A stretch of DNA of 64,000 nucleotides, taken from positions 1 through 64,000 of the forward strand of contig NZ_JAVHZV010000018.1 in assembly GCF_031119625.1 (NCBI RefSeq), written 5' to 3'. The notes under the pieces are model-generated. The model did not search any database, was not told the DNA's origin, and worked only from the letters and a program-made list of their open reading frames with translations. Both the position numbers and the translations under genes were made by a program. This document shows positions 1 through 9,189 of the stretch, piece by piece; the first letter of the stretch is position 1; every line of letters begins with the position of its first letter. The stretch comes from Pseudomonas sp. G34 (GTDB lineage Bacteria > Pseudomonadota > Gammaproteobacteria > Pseudomonadales > Pseudomonadaceae).

Positions 1-459
1 GCGCGGGTAGAAGGGGGTGGTTTCCTTCTGCGGGGTTTCCTGCACCAGGCCGTACAGCTCGGAGGTCGAGGCCTGGTAGAAACGGGTTTTCTTTTCCAGG
101 CCCAGCAGGCGGATGGCCTCGAGAATGCGCAGGGTACCCATGGCATCGACGTCGGCGGTGTATTCCGGGGCTTCGAAGCTGACCGCCACGTGGGACTGCG
201 CGCCGAGGTTGTAGACCTCGTCAGGCTGCACTTCCTGGATGATGCGGGTCAGGTTCGACGAGTCGTTGAGGTCGCCGTAGTGGAGGATGAAGTTCTGGTT
301 ATCGACGTGCGGATCCTGGTAGATGTGATCCACACGCTGGGTGTTGAAGGACGACGCGCGGCGTTTGATGCCATGCACCTGGTAACCCTTTTCCAGCAGG
401 AACTCGGCGAGGTACGAACCGTCCTGACCTGTGATACCGGTGATGAGAGCTTTTTTCAT
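1..459 (-). CDS. gmd: GDP-mannose 4,6-dehydratase, N-terminal part (cut by window edge)
   Basis: This gene converts GDP-D-mannose to GDP-4-keto-6-deoxymannose, the entry step to GDP-rhamnose or GDP-fucose type sugars. Only the first 153 codons are inside the window; the gene runs off the left edge. The translation opens with [17 protein letters not shown], the extended-SDR nucleotide-binding motif GxxGxxG at residues 8-14, followed by the GMD-type segment [16 protein letters not shown] and, near residue 130, STSELYG with the catalytic Thr and Glu. The ATG at 459 is preceded by a good ribosome site (GGAAGGT on the minus strand). It lies directly downstream of the GT2 gene, so it is the last visible gene of the O-antigen operon. 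Identity is confident from the N-terminus alone. Confidence 0.93.
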   Translation of the reverse strand, partial: MKKALITGITGQDGSYLAEFLLEKGYQVHGIKRRASSFNTQRVDHIYQDPHVDNQNFILHYGDLNDSSNLTRIIQEVQPDEVYNLGAQSHVAVSFEAPEYTADVDAMGTLRILEAIRLLGLEKKTRFYQASTSELYGLVQETPQKETTPFYPR

Positions 460-463
460 GAAA

Positions 464-1339
464 TTACCTTCCGCTAAAAAAACTATAAAAGCGCTGCCTA
501 AAATAATAGAAAACACTATTAGAATAAAAAATTAAAGAAACCCGTTCTTTGAGCGGAAGAGAAAAGTAAAAAAATATTTTAATCCATCGACCATGATAAC
601 GATCATCTTGAGCAGAGCAGCGTTGCCGAAGCAAACGTCTAGAGCGCAACGACAAACCAAACGCATGACGCTCCTCAAACAATTTGTTTGCTCTTTCGCG
701 AACATGCAATTGGTTTGAGAATTTATGAAAATCAACATCTCGCCGAATAGAGTTCCCGGAGTGAATTCTATAGTTCAGCCCGACTAGAGGAACATGAAAA
801 ACCTTACAAAACCCGAAGTCTACGAATGCTTTAATCCAAGTATCTTCATTTGGAAGACCGTCGGGAATCGGAAAAATGCAATCTGCAAACTTTTTATTGA
901 ACGCCATTCCTCCACCAGTTGAGGCGCCCCGACCAGGAGACTTTGGAATAATAATATTATTGTAACGCTCATCCAAGGAAAACATTCGGACTTTACACAA
1001 GCTAATTGCAGCCATATCCACAGCAGCAAATGGAGCAATCCGATCCACAACCACATCAGGGCATAAGATATCGTCACCAGCAAACAAAATAAAAAACTGC
1101 CCAGATGACTGCTCATAAGCCAAATTCAAGGCAGCAACCTTGCCTTTCCCACCACCCAAAAAGCATTTTATACGTGGATCATCGTAAGACTCTATAAGAG
1201 CAACAGTATCATCAGTTGAGCCATCATCAACAAAAAGAACTTCGTACTCAATAGTGGTTATCGCAAGTAGCGAGTCAATAGCATCGCAAATATAGCTTTG
1301 CTCGTTCTTAACCGGAACCAAAAAACTAACCAAACACAT
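464..1339 (-). CDS. Glycosyltransferase family 2 (GT-A) of the O-antigen cluster
   Basis: The product is a cytosolic, membrane-associated sugar transferase that probably adds one residue of the O-unit to the lipid carrier. It has the GT2 opening with PVKNE (about residues 9-13), the nucleotide-binding VDDGSTDDT (about 38-46) and an FAGDDI segment near residue 88 that acts as the DxD-like metal site. The length, 291 residues, is usual for the family. I chose ATG 1339, which overlaps the stop of the upstream polymerase fragment as ATGA. An upstream TTG at 1348 is possible but less likely. The base composition is AT-rich, unlike the chromosome, which suggests acquisition with the neighbouring wzy genes. 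Donor and acceptor sugars cannot be read from the sequence. Confidence 0.85.
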   Translation of the reverse strand: MCLVSFLVPVKNEQSYICDAIDSLLAITTIEYEVLFVDDGSTDDTVALIESYDDPRIKCFLGGGKGKVAALNLAYEQSSGQFFILFAGDDILCPDVVVDRIAPFAAVDMAAISLCKVRMFSLDERYNNIIIPKSPGRGASTGGGMAFNKKFADCIFPIPDGLPNEDTWIKAFVDFGFCKVFHVPLVGLNYRIHSGNSIRRDVDFHKFSNQLHVRERANKLFEERHAFGLSLRSRRLLRQRCSAQDDRYHGRWIKIFFYFSLPLKERVSLIFYSNSVFYYFRQRFYSFFSGR

Positions 1340-1761
1340 CAACCCCAATCCTTTTTAGTAAAAACACAAATAAAATCAAAAAAAACAATAACCCACCGCT
1401 GAACAATATTGATAAAAAAGAAGCACTGGAGCAACCCTATAGCACTGATAGGCAGAGAGCAAACGAATGGTTTAACCCCGGACTTTACAATAACGCCAAA
1501 TACTGCACCAAGCACCGTGGAAAACAAAATAACACCCGTCAAGCCAAATCCTATATAAGCCTCAGCTATGTAAGAGGCATCTGCATTGCCTGTGAAATCC
1601 ATACTAGAACCATAGTGACATCGAAATACATTACGCTCCAGATCAGCATAATCGAAGCCAAAGAGCGCAGACAGATACCGGCTAACAGAAAACAAAAAAT
1701 CGCGCAATAGGTCCCCTACCAATAATAAAAAACATAATAAATCATAACAAAGGACACTCAA
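1339..1761 (-). pseudogene. Truncated O-antigen polymerase (C-terminal fragment of a Wzy-like protein)
   Basis: This 140-residue open frame begins only at a TTG and has a stop four codons upstream. It contains a charged loop followed by an AEAYIGFGLTGVILFS segment and two more hydrophobic segments. That pattern (a D-A-x-x-I-A-E-A-Y motif, then a transmembrane helix) is typical of the C-terminal third of oligosaccharide repeat-unit polymerases, which are normally 400 or more residues with about 10-12 helices. The N-terminal two thirds are missing, so I read it as a decayed polymerase. Its stop still overlaps the ATG of the GT2 gene, so it probably was the original upstream gene in the operon. 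It could instead be a short membrane protein of unknown role, but no good start codon supports that. Confidence 0.6.
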
Positions 1762-1961
1762 ATGATCGTATTAAGAAGATAAGTCAGCGTACTCTCCTCT
1801 TCAAGTTCATGCAGCAGAAACTGCGCCTTGCCTGCGACCAACCTGAATGGTGGCGCAGTATAGGTCATGGTGCAGCCCCTTGACGAATGGATTAGGTGTT
1901 GCACTTAGGTTTTCCCGCCACTGCCCTAGAAGGAAGCAGAGCTCAATAGGAGATACTAAAA
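1762..1961. other. Junction of unclear origin between two polymerase genes
   Basis: About 200 bases separate the polymerase fragment from the intact EpsG-type polymerase. Its composition is richer in GC than both flanks. On the minus strand a short open stretch (ATG near 1868 to TGA near 1761, about 36 codons) matches nothing I recognise. I see no intact transposase or clear terminal repeats, but the changed composition suggests a scar of recombination or a degraded mobile element. Confidence 0.35.
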
Positions 1962-3035
1962 CTAAAGACTATCGATACCACTATCCAACCAATAAAACTC
2001 ATACGGCAAATATGTTGACTCCAGAGCATTCTCGAGCGGCTCACCAGAAGCGATCCTACGCTCCAAAATAATGCGCTCCTCTGAAATGCCATACACTAAA
2101 ATACCAAAACTCAAGATAACAGGGAGCCAAAAAAACATATACCCCCATGAGTACCTCAACCTAGAAAGCGTCTCCAAAAGAAAGAACAAGTAAACCAACA
2201 AAGCAATTGTTATGAACCTATAGGCGATAGGATAAAAACTATAAGCAACCACTGCAACAATTAAGTAGAAGGCGCTAAAGAGAAACAAGCGCCCAACTCT
2301 CGGGAGAAAAAGAACAGAACCCAATACATTTATAGAGATCAAGAACCCATACAAAGAAAACCCTACAGCCCCCTGCAAGTAGTCTATATAATACCTAAAC
2401 TTTAATGAGAACTCATAAAAATCTTCATAAAAAACAACTAAAGCAAAAAAACAAAACAGCAGAAAAAGAGAAAAAACCTTCAAACTTAAGCGAGAAAAAA
2501 ACAGTGGGTAAAATAACAAAACAGAGACATGAAACCCCGGCGCCAAAATTGCTGCAAGAACGCTTGCAGCACGAGACCTGCTACATAGGGAATATAGAAG
2601 CAACATAGATGCAATTGCAGCCCTAGCAATATTGAAATGGAAGTTCAAATAGAAAATCAAAACATACGCAACCAAAAAAAGACATTTATCAGAACTATAC
2701 TTACAAACCTTCCAAAGCAAAACAACCTGAATCAAAGACATTGTAAAAATATAAGCAAGACCACTATCAAAAACATTCTTATGCAGCCACATGAAAATAA
2801 CAAATAGAGGCTCCATCCTCCCGACCGAATAAAGAAAGTAATCTTTGTCGGATATATTTTTATAAGCACTTAGATAAGAAATTGTATCAGACCCGACCAA
2901 TCCTCGAAGTCCTGCAAACAAAAGCAAAACAAAAAAAATCACCCCGAGTAGAATAGATGATTGATAATCAGGTAATTTGCGAGCAACAAGCGCCGCCCCA
3001 ACAACAAAAAAGAAAAACAACATATATACTAGCAT
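1962..3035 (-). CDS. wzy: EpsG-family (Wzy-type) O-antigen polymerase
   Basis: This is a very hydrophobic 357-residue inner-membrane protein with about ten predicted helices. It has the EpsG layout: a short N-terminal helix pair, then GLRGLVGSDTISYLSAY at about residues 43-60, which is the family signature (R-x-x-x-G-x-D-T-x-x-Y), and a long periplasmic loop near the C-terminus. Such proteins join undecaprenyl-linked O-units in the periplasm in the Wzx/Wzy pathway. The ATG at 3035 is the natural start. The gene is AT-rich and lies between wzx and the polymerase fragment, so it is probably the working polymerase of the locus. The symbol is assigned by role; sequence identity between Wzy proteins is generally low. 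Confidence 0.75.
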   Translation of the reverse strand: MLVYMLFFFFVVGAALVARKLPDYQSSILLGVIFFVLLLFAGLRGLVGSDTISYLSAYKNISDKDYFLYSVGRMEPLFVIFMWLHKNVFDSGLAYIFTMSLIQVVLLWKVCKYSSDKCLFLVAYVLIFYLNFHFNIARAAIASMLLLYSLCSRSRAASVLAAILAPGFHVSVLLFYPLFFSRLSLKVFSLFLLFCFFALVVFYEDFYEFSLKFRYYIDYLQGAVGFSLYGFLISINVLGSVLFLPRVGRLFLFSAFYLIVAVVAYSFYPIAYRFITIALLVYLFFLLETLSRLRYSWGYMFFWLPVILSFGILVYGISEERIILERRIASGEPLENALESTYLPYEFYWLDSGIDSL

Positions 3036-3155
3036 GCTTCAACCTACAACATTAAAAACCTAAAAAGACAACCTCAAAACCATTAAACTAAAATCATACA
3101 CAAAAAAGCAGAAACCAATCAGAGCCATCATATTATGGAAAGTGAAAATTGAACA
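3036..3155. other. AT-rich spacer between wzx and wzy
   Basis: This is about 120 bases of strongly AT-rich DNA with no gene that I can support. No clear hairpin terminator was seen, so transcription probably continues from wzx into wzy. Confidence 0.5.
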
Positions 3156-4541
3156 CTACACCTTTACCCCCCTTTTCAAAAAAAGACTCAACAAAGACAC
3201 GCAAAGCCCGCCACACCACAACAAAACAAATAACGAATAATGCTCACGCCCTAGAAACACGAAAAAAATTGACACCACTAAACAAGTTAAAGTCAGACAA
3301 TATAGCTTTAATCTCGGCATCCTGCGCCACACTATAATTGCGAACTCTGTACGAACGACAAGGAAGACCCAAAAAGCTGAGGCCGTTGCTATAGCCGCTC
3401 CTGCCGCTCCAAAAATTGGGATGAGCCAATAGTTCCCTATGTAATTGATTACGACCGCCAAAATCGATGCGATCATCGTATAGGCGCTTTTCCGGGCAAT
3501 ACCTAAGCCGACGCCCGTTGCCTCCGAAAGGGTGTAGAACAGTGGGTAAGCCATGCAGGGAACAAGAACATATTGAACGCTTGCATACGAGGGCGGTAAC
3601 AAATAGGTGACGACCCAAGAAAAAATTCCGGCCAGCGAAAATAGAATAACCACTGCAACCAACACATACTCCGTAATCTGATCTATATGTTCGGTATTGA
3701 TACCTTCTGCAGCCCATTTATAGACCGTTGGAGCCCAGACTGTCGAAAATATGCTCTGCAAAATGACAGCGACAGCGGCAAAGCTAGATGCCACTGAATA
3801 GATACCCAGTTCTTCGAAAGTGGAGAGGCTACGCAAAAATAGTTTGTCCATAGCCGTCAACCCCCAAAACGCCACTCCGCCCATTATCAGAGGCGCGCCA
3901 AAGCGCAGCATGGGTTTCAGTTTTTCTCTATCAATCTTTCGACTTAATGCTGCCAACCACTCCTGACGGGTATTCCAACCATAAACTAGGGTAACAGCCA
4001 CAACTGAAAGCGTCTGAGCAATTATCAGATAGAGAAAATCAAAGCCAAATGAAAAGAGGATATAAAAACCGATCACAGAAAGAAAAAGTAACTTAGGCAA
4101 AACTTGACTCATCGAAAATGCCAAGCCCTTTTCCTGCATGCGCAAGATCAAGGATAGAAAACGCGAAACAAACGTGGCTCCAAAACACAATGCAACTAAA
4201 ACACTGATCAGTACACTGTCCACGGAAAAGAGTGCTTGCGAAATAAAATCTGGCACTATAAAGCAAAACGCTAAGCCCACAACAAGTAGTAGCAAGCCCG
4301 GCAACAAGGCAGCCTTGAGTAGCGCAGGCTTATCTACCGATTCGTGGTAGTCACGGACATATGCCTGATCCAAGCCTAGACTAAATAGCAGGACGCAGAA
4401 ACTGGAAACCACCTGTAGCATGGCAATCCGACCGATATCCTCGGCCGAATAAAACCAGGTAACAACCGGTAGCGTGATAAAGCCTAAAGCGGCTCCACCG
4501 ATGGGACCAACGGCAAAAGAGACAACTTTCTTTGCGTTCAA
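3156..4541 (-). CDS. wzx: O-unit flippase Wzx (polysaccharide biosynthesis MATE-like family)
   Basis: The product is a 461-residue inner-membrane protein with 12-14 predicted helices. It opens with a hydrophobic stretch containing GPIGGAALGFITLP and EDIGRIA, the usual N-terminal signature of the RfbX/Wzx export family. It flips the lipid-linked O-unit to the periplasm, where the polymerase acts. The start is a TTG at 4541 that overlaps the wecE stop; no ATG fits the conserved N-terminus, so translation is probably coupled to wecE. It lies between the Fuc4NAc genes and the polymerase, which fits its role. Composition shifts from chromosomal to AT-rich along its 3' end. Confidence 0.85.
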   Translation of the reverse strand: MNAKKVVSFAVGPIGGAALGFITLPVVTWFYSAEDIGRIAMLQVVSSFCVLLFSLGLDQAYVRDYHESVDKPALLKAALLPGLLLLVVGLAFCFIVPDFISQALFSVDSVLISVLVALCFGATFVSRFLSLILRMQEKGLAFSMSQVLPKLLFLSVIGFYILFSFGFDFLYLIIAQTLSVVAVTLVYGWNTRQEWLAALSRKIDREKLKPMLRFGAPLIMGGVAFWGLTAMDKLFLRSLSTFEELGIYSVASSFAAVAVILQSIFSTVWAPTVYKWAAEGINTEHIDQITEYVLVAVVILFSLAGIFSWVVTYLLPPSYASVQYVLVPCMAYPLFYTLSEATGVGLGIARKSAYTMIASILAVVINYIGNYWLIPIFGAAGAAIATASAFWVFLVVRTEFAIIVWRRMPRLKLYCLTLTCLVVSIFFVFLGREHYSLFVLLWCGGLCVSLLSLFLKRGVKV

Positions 4542-5668
4542 GAGAAAAACTCTAAAACCGAGTCAATAACCTGAACCAGTTCGTGCTCTTTCATTCCGTA
4601 CCAGATGGGCAGACGAATCAGACGCTCGCTATCTTTGGTTGTGTATCGATCGTCACCATGAAAACGGCTGAATTGTGGACCAGCGACAGCTGAGTGAAGC
4701 GGTACATAGTGAAAAACACCAAACACCTCTCGCCCCTTCAAATGTTCAAGCAAAGCTGTTCGCTCATAAAGGTCGTGAACCTTTACGTAAAACATATGTG
4801 CATTATGAACACAACCTTCCGGTATAGAGGGCACTATGACTCTACCACTTGCGATTAATGGAGATAGAGCCTCGCAGTACGCATTCCATATCTGCAAGCG
4901 ATTCTGATTGATCTCTTCAGACTTTTCTAACTGCCCCCACAGAAAGGCTGCTTGAATATCACAGGGCAGATAGCTGCTACCAATATCAACCCAGCTGTAT
5001 TTGTCTACCATCCCGCGGAAAAACTGGCTGCGGTTAGTGCCTTTTTCGCGGATGATTTCAGCGCGATTTATAAAGCGCTCATCGTTGATGATCAGTAGGC
5101 CACCTTCTCCGCCGCTAGTGTAGTTCTTGGTTTCGTGGAAACTGAAAGCCCCCATGTGACCGATGCTGCCCAACGGACGGCCTTTGTAAGTAGCCATCAT
5201 GCCTTGAGCAGCATCTTCGATGACAAAGAGCTGGTAACGGGAGGCTATGTCCATGATGGCGTCCATCTCGCAGGCTACACCCGCATAGTGGACAGGCACG
5301 ATGGCTTTAGTCTTGGATGTAATCGCCGCTTCGATCAGGCGTTCATCAATATTCATCGTATCCGGGCGAATATCGATGAAAACGATCTTCGCACCACGCA
5401 AGACAAAGGCGTTGGCTGTACTGACAAACGTGTAGCTTGGCATGATGATTTCATCGCCAGCTTGCACATCAATAAGTAACGCTGCCATCTCTAGCGCGTG
5501 CGTGCAGGAAGGCGTCAGAAGTGCTTTTTTGCATCCTAACTTTTCCTCAAACCATGCCTGGCAGCGTTTGCTGAACTCTCCATCGCCCGAGATTTTCGGA
5601 CTACGCATAGCAGCGAGCACATGCTGATCTTCGTTACCGGTATAGGGCGGTTTGTTAAATGGGATCAT
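4538..5668 (-). CDS. wecE: dTDP-4-amino-4,6-dideoxygalactose transaminase (WecE/RffA type)
   Basis: This PLP enzyme aminates dTDP-4-keto-6-deoxyglucose to dTDP-4-amino-4,6-dideoxy-D-galactose (dTDP-Fuc4N), using glutamate as donor. The length (376 residues) equals that of E. coli WecE. The start MIPFNKPPYTGNE and the segment SFHETKNYTSGGEGG match the family, with the PLP lysine at residue 181 and IEDAAQ (about 150-155) for cofactor binding. Its substrate comes from RmlA and RmlB encoded upstream in the same operon, and no rmlC or rmlD is present to divert it to rhamnose. It overlaps the acyltransferase gene by 14 bases, which fits coupled use of the two enzymes. In enterobacteria this enzyme serves enterobacterial common antigen; here it sits in an O-antigen locus. 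Confidence 0.92.
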   Translation of the reverse strand: MIPFNKPPYTGNEDQHVLAAMRSPKISGDGEFSKRCQAWFEEKLGCKKALLTPSCTHALEMAALLIDVQAGDEIIMPSYTFVSTANAFVLRGAKIVFIDIRPDTMNIDERLIEAAITSKTKAIVPVHYAGVACEMDAIMDIASRYQLFVIEDAAQGMMATYKGRPLGSIGHMGAFSFHETKNYTSGGEGGLLIINDERFINRAEIIREKGTNRSQFFRGMVDKYSWVDIGSSYLPCDIQAAFLWGQLEKSEEINQNRLQIWNAYCEALSPLIASGRVIVPSIPEGCVHNAHMFYVKVHDLYERTALLEHLKGREVFGVFHYVPLHSAVAGPQFSRFHGDDRYTTKDSERLIRLPIWYGMKEHELVQVIDSVLEFFS

Positions 5669-6227
5669 TGTAAATCTCTTCTAGAAATTTTTGCTCCAGC
5701 GCGAGTAGATCTTGCTTTCTTTCTTTGAGCCGGCGTGCCGGATTACCGACATAGACCCCCCACGGCAGGGTACTTTTGTTGATTAAAGTCATAGCGCCAA
5801 AAGAGCAACCTTCAGCAACATGAACCCCTGGAAATATTATAGAGCCGGCACCAACGATGACATGTTTACCCAATGTAACTTCCTCGAATACCTCTCTCTT
5901 AAACTTACGAGGAACCAAAGAATTGGTCAGTGTTGCGCCACTATAATCATCTGACTGGGAAAATACTTTTACCCCATATGCTAGCGTGCAAAAATCAGAA
6001 AAGGATATACCGGGAGTTCCGCCAGCCACCAGACACATGGGCGTTATGTGGCAAAACTTACCAATTCGAACCCTGCCTGATATGACACAAAAGTCATCAA
6101 CCCTGGAGTTATCGCCAATCTCAATTTGATCAACATTATAGATACTTGCTTTATCGCTGACCTTGACATTTTTGCCAAGATGTCGAAAGCCCATCTGATT
6201 GAGCTGCTCATCTGAGTAGTAAGCCAT
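5655..6227 (-). CDS. Hexapeptide-repeat acyltransferase, probably N-acetylating dTDP-Fuc4N
   Basis: The product is a 190-residue left-handed beta-helix acyltransferase. Repeated hexapeptide turns run from about residue 30 to 165, and the tail GVYVGNPARRLKER is typical of the LbH family (maltose/NeuD/WbbJ-like). Its placement between wecE and the wecF-like gene, overlapping wecE, suggests that it N-acylates the 4-amino group of dTDP-Fuc4N. In enterobacteria this is done by WecD, an unrelated GNAT-fold enzyme, so this would be a non-homologous replacement. An O-acetyltransferase acting on the glycan is the alternative. The acyl group (acetyl, formyl or other) cannot be told from the sequence. 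Confidence 0.7.
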   Translation of the reverse strand: MAYYSDEQLNQMGFRHLGKNVKVSDKASIYNVDQIEIGDNSRVDDFCVISGRVRIGKFCHITPMCLVAGGTPGISFSDFCTLAYGVKVFSQSDDYSGATLTNSLVPRKFKREVFEEVTLGKHVIVGAGSIIFPGVHVAEGCSFGAMTLINKSTLPWGVYVGNPARRLKERKQDLLALEQKFLEEIYNDPI

Positions 6228-6230
6228 GGA

Positions 6231-7256
6231 TCACCCCTCAAATATTTTTTTCAGTTGATGCACCATTTTTTCTTTAGAAAAAACACTTTCAATCATCGCA
6301 CTATTAGACTTAGCGAAATAATCATCCATTGCTACCAACTCAAGACCTGAAATATCATAAACTTTTACCCCTATCTTTTTGAACATCGACCACGGAGTAA
6401 TATCACTTCTCATATAAACCTTCTTACCCAGCCCCAAAAGGGTTATGATGTTGCCCATAGCCTGCTGCCGCCTGTGGTTAAAAATGGCAATATCAACCCT
6501 TCCGAGAAATTCCAGATACTGGTCAACCGGCATAAACTCAGTAAGCGGCTTGAACTTATCCCCAAACTTTTCTTTTCCCGCCCTTATCACAGATCGAGCA
6601 TATTCTTCATTACCATAAGAGAGAGGAGCATAGATCGCGATATCTTCTCCACAAAATGGAGCAAGCATTTCAAGAATCTCTAAATGATTATTACTTGAGT
6701 CTGCCGAATTACCAATCTGAATATTGATCCCACTATGCGGCTTGGTCTTTACACCGTAATTTCGATATACATTGCTTGTATACATAACGCAATCATGATG
6801 CTTTCCGGTGGCACCGTACCATTTACGCGCAAGCTCAACATCACCTTCAAGATATGTAACCAAATTACCAATACTTCTAATTACAGGGCGCTTAAATAGG
6901 TTCCTCAACCACCACTTCCAGCCTCTGCAATTAGACATATAGTCATATAAATCCCCTCCCCAAATCATCCAATAGCATTTTTTCAGAAGCCAAGGTTGAA
7001 AAAAAAGAAGGACTATTACATAAAAATCCCAAAGACCATGCAGTATAATTTTTTCCGCACTATTCGCATGCCGGAAAAATGCTAAAACCCAGGAAACACC
7101 AGTCGCACTATATTTTTTTATATTAAGCCCCCTCGGCCATTCACCAACCCGTGTATGGCTCAATATAAAATGTTGCGCTGGGTCAACTTCCCTCTGTATA
7201 AGTTCAAAAAACGGCTTAGTAAAAGTTTGGGGTTCAGCAATGTGAAGAATCTTCAT
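6231..7256 (-). CDS. wecF: TDP-Fuc4NAc transferase, WecF/RffT family (GT56)
   Basis: The 341-residue protein is a cytoplasmic-face glycosyltransferase. Family hallmarks are visible: IWGGDLYDY (residues 98-106, in E. coli IWGADLYEL), [17 protein letters not shown] (about 179-195, E. coli ILVGNSGDRSNEHI), [14 protein letters not shown] (about 214-227) and [12 protein letters not shown] (about 259-270). These are the GDP/TDP-binding and acceptor regions of the Fuc4NAc transferase that completes lipid III of enterobacterial common antigen. It overlaps rmlA by 4 bases. In this locus it would place Fuc4NAc on a lipid-linked disaccharide of the O-unit. Assignment to the family is strong; the acceptor is inferred. 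Confidence 0.85.
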   Translation of the reverse strand: MKILHIAEPQTFTKPFFELIQREVDPAQHFILSHTRVGEWPRGLNIKKYSATGVSWVLAFFRHANSAEKIILHGLWDFYVIVLLFFQPWLLKKCYWMIWGGDLYDYMSNCRGWKWWLRNLFKRPVIRSIGNLVTYLEGDVELARKWYGATGKHHDCVMYTSNVYRNYGVKTKPHSGINIQIGNSADSSNNHLEILEMLAPFCGEDIAIYAPLSYGNEEYARSVIRAGKEKFGDKFKPLTEFMPVDQYLEFLGRVDIAIFNHRRQQAMGNIITLLGLGKKVYMRSDITPWSMFKKIGVKVYDISGLELVAMDDYFAKSNSAMIESVFSKEKMVHQLKKIFEG

Positions 7257-8116
7257 TTTATCAAGGACAACAGATAGTGACCGTAACTGTTCTTACTTAA
7301 AGCCCGGCCGATTTTCCGCAGCTCGTCGACACTTAGCCAGCCATTATAAAAAGCGATTTCTTCCAAGCATGCGATCTTGTAGCCCTGCCGTGTTTCGATA
7401 GTCTCGACAAAATGACTGGCTTCTAGCAAGCTTTCATGTGTACCAGTGTCGAGCCAGGCGAAACCGCGTCCGAGTAGTTGGACGCTTAGATCACCACGCT
7501 CTAAATATGCCTGGTTGATACTGGTGATTTCCAACTCACCACGATCAGATGGTTTTACCTGTTTGGCGATCTCGACTACGTCGTTGTCATAAAAATACAG
7601 GCCAGTCACTGCATAGTTAGACTTGGGCTTAAGCGGCTTTTCCTCGATGGAGATGGCACGTTTATCGGAATCGAACTCAACCACACCAAAACGCTCTGGA
7701 TCCTTGACGTGATAACCGAACACGGTCGCACCTTTGCCACGGCTGGCTGCATCGCGCACTAAAGAACCAAAACCCTGTCCGTAGAAGATATTGTCGCCCA
7801 GCACCAGGCATACCGAATCGCTACCAATGAACTCTTCGCCAATGATGAACGCTTGCGCCAGTCCATCAGGGTTTTGCTGTACGGCGTAGCTGAGCCGAAT
7901 ACCGGATTCACTGCCATCACCAAGCAGACGCTGAAAACCACCAATGTCATCAGGGGTGCTGATCAACAGGATGTCACGAATGCCGGCGAGCATAAGTACC
8001 GACAGCGGGTAATACACCATAGGTTTGTCGTAGATCGGCAGTAACTGCTTGGACACACCTTTGGTAATAGGATACAGCCGGCTACCCGCCCCACCGGCGA
8101 GAATAATACCTTTCAT
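7253..8116 (-). CDS. rmlA: Glucose-1-phosphate thymidylyltransferase
   Basis: The enzyme makes dTDP-glucose from dTTP and glucose-1-phosphate, the first step to dTDP-6-deoxysugars. It begins [18 protein letters not shown], the nucleotidyltransferase signature, followed by [17 protein letters not shown] (residues 22 onward), which holds the catalytic lysine and is diagnostic for RmlA/RffH. Sugar-binding segments [20 protein letters not shown] and [13 protein letters not shown] are present. The length of 287 residues is normal. It lies 13 bases after rmlB and overlaps wecF, so all are co-translated. The product feeds RmlB and then WecE. Confidence 0.96.
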   Translation of the reverse strand: MKGIILAGGAGSRLYPITKGVSKQLLPIYDKPMVYYPLSVLMLAGIRDILLISTPDDIGGFQRLLGDGSESGIRLSYAVQQNPDGLAQAFIIGEEFIGSDSVCLVLGDNIFYGQGFGSLVRDAASRGKGATVFGYHVKDPERFGVVEFDSDKRAISIEEKPLKPKSNYAVTGLYFYDNDVVEIAKQVKPSDRGELEITSINQAYLERGDLSVQLLGRGFAWLDTGTHESLLEASHFVETIETRQGYKIACLEEIAFYNGWLSVDELRKIGRALSKNSYGHYLLSLIK

Positions 8117-8129
8117 AGGTTGCCAATCC

Positions 8130-9188
8130 TCATGCCGAGACGCCTAGGCGTTCGCGCTGATAACTACCGTCTTGTACGCGACGGCACCATTCCAAATTCT
8201 TCAGGTACCACTCGACGGTTTTGCGAATACCCGAATTGAAGGTTTCCTCTGGCGTCCAGCCCAAATCTCGCTGGATCTTACTGGCATCGATGGCGTAACG
8301 CAGGTCGTGACCAGGGCGATCCTGAACATGAGTGATCAATGAGGCGTGCGGGCAATACAGTGAGTCGGGGCATAATTCATCGAGTAACTCGCAAAGGGTA
8401 TGCACGACCTCGATGTTCTGCTTCTCATTGTGACCACCGATATTGTAAGTCTCCCCCACTTTTCCCCCGGTCACCACTCTGTACAAGGCACGGGCGTGGT
8501 CCTCCACATAGAGCCAATCGCGCACTTGATTACCTTTGCCGTAAACCGGTAGTGCCTTGCCCTCCAAAGCATTGAGGATAATCAGCGGGATGAGCTTTTC
8601 AGGAAAGTGATAGGGTCCGTAGTTGTTCGAGCAGTTGGTAACCAACGTCGGTAGGCCGTAGGTACGACCCCAAGCGCGCACCAAGTGGTCGGAACTGGCC
8701 TTGCTTGCCGAGTAGGGTGAACTCGGGGCATAAGGGGTGATTTCGGAGAACAGCTCTTTGGGGTCTTCCAGGTCACCGTACACCTCATCAGTTGAGATGT
8801 GATGGAAGCGGAAAGCCGCGTTGCGCGCTTCATCCAGGCCTTGCCAGTAATGGCGAGAGACATCCAGAATCGTGTAGGTGCCGACGATGTTGGTTTCGAT
8901 GAAAGCGGCCGGCTCGTCGATTGAACGATCAACATGGGACTCTGCAGCCAAATGCATTACCGCATCTGGTTGCTGCTCGCGAAACACACGCTCTAGCGCA
9001 GCACGGTCGCAAATATCTACTCTTTCAAAAACATAACGTTCGCTGTCGCTTACTTCGATAAGCGATTCAAGGTTTCCGGCATAAGTCAATTTGTCGAGGT
9101 TGACCACAGTGTCGTCGGTGTTACGAATAATGTGGCGGATGACAGCCGAACCGATGAAGCCAGCGCCACCCGTTACGATAATTTTCAT
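8130..9188 (-). CDS. rmlB: dTDP-glucose 4,6-dehydratase
   Basis: This extended-SDR enzyme oxidises and dehydrates dTDP-glucose to dTDP-4-keto-6-deoxyglucose with a bound NAD. It shows TGGAGFIGS at residues 6-14, [11 protein letters not shown], the catalytic STDEVYG triad segment (Thr-Asp-Glu) and [10 protein letters not shown] with the YxxxK pair. I chose the ATG at 9188 (352 residues) over a longer frame, because [13 protein letters not shown] is the conserved N-terminus and this ATG comes one base after the wbpE stop. No rmlC or rmlD follows, so the keto-sugar goes to WecE. Confidence 0.96.
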   Translation of the reverse strand: MKIIVTGGAGFIGSAVIRHIIRNTDDTVVNLDKLTYAGNLESLIEVSDSERYVFERVDICDRAALERVFREQQPDAVMHLAAESHVDRSIDEPAAFIETNIVGTYTILDVSRHYWQGLDEARNAAFRFHHISTDEVYGDLEDPKELFSEITPYAPSSPYSASKASSDHLVRAWGRTYGLPTLVTNCSNNYGPYHFPEKLIPLIILNALEGKALPVYGKGNQVRDWLYVEDHARALYRVVTGGKVGETYNIGGHNEKQNIEVVHTLCELLDELCPDSLYCPHASLITHVQDRPGHDLRYAIDASKIQRDLGWTPEETFNSGIRKTVEWYLKNLEWCRRVQDGSYQRERLGVSA

Positions 9189-9189
9189 T

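Noticed and set aside
1847..2071. Plus-strand frame of 74 codons as a possible transposase tail
   Set aside because: No IS-family motif, and it runs antisense into the intact polymerase gene.
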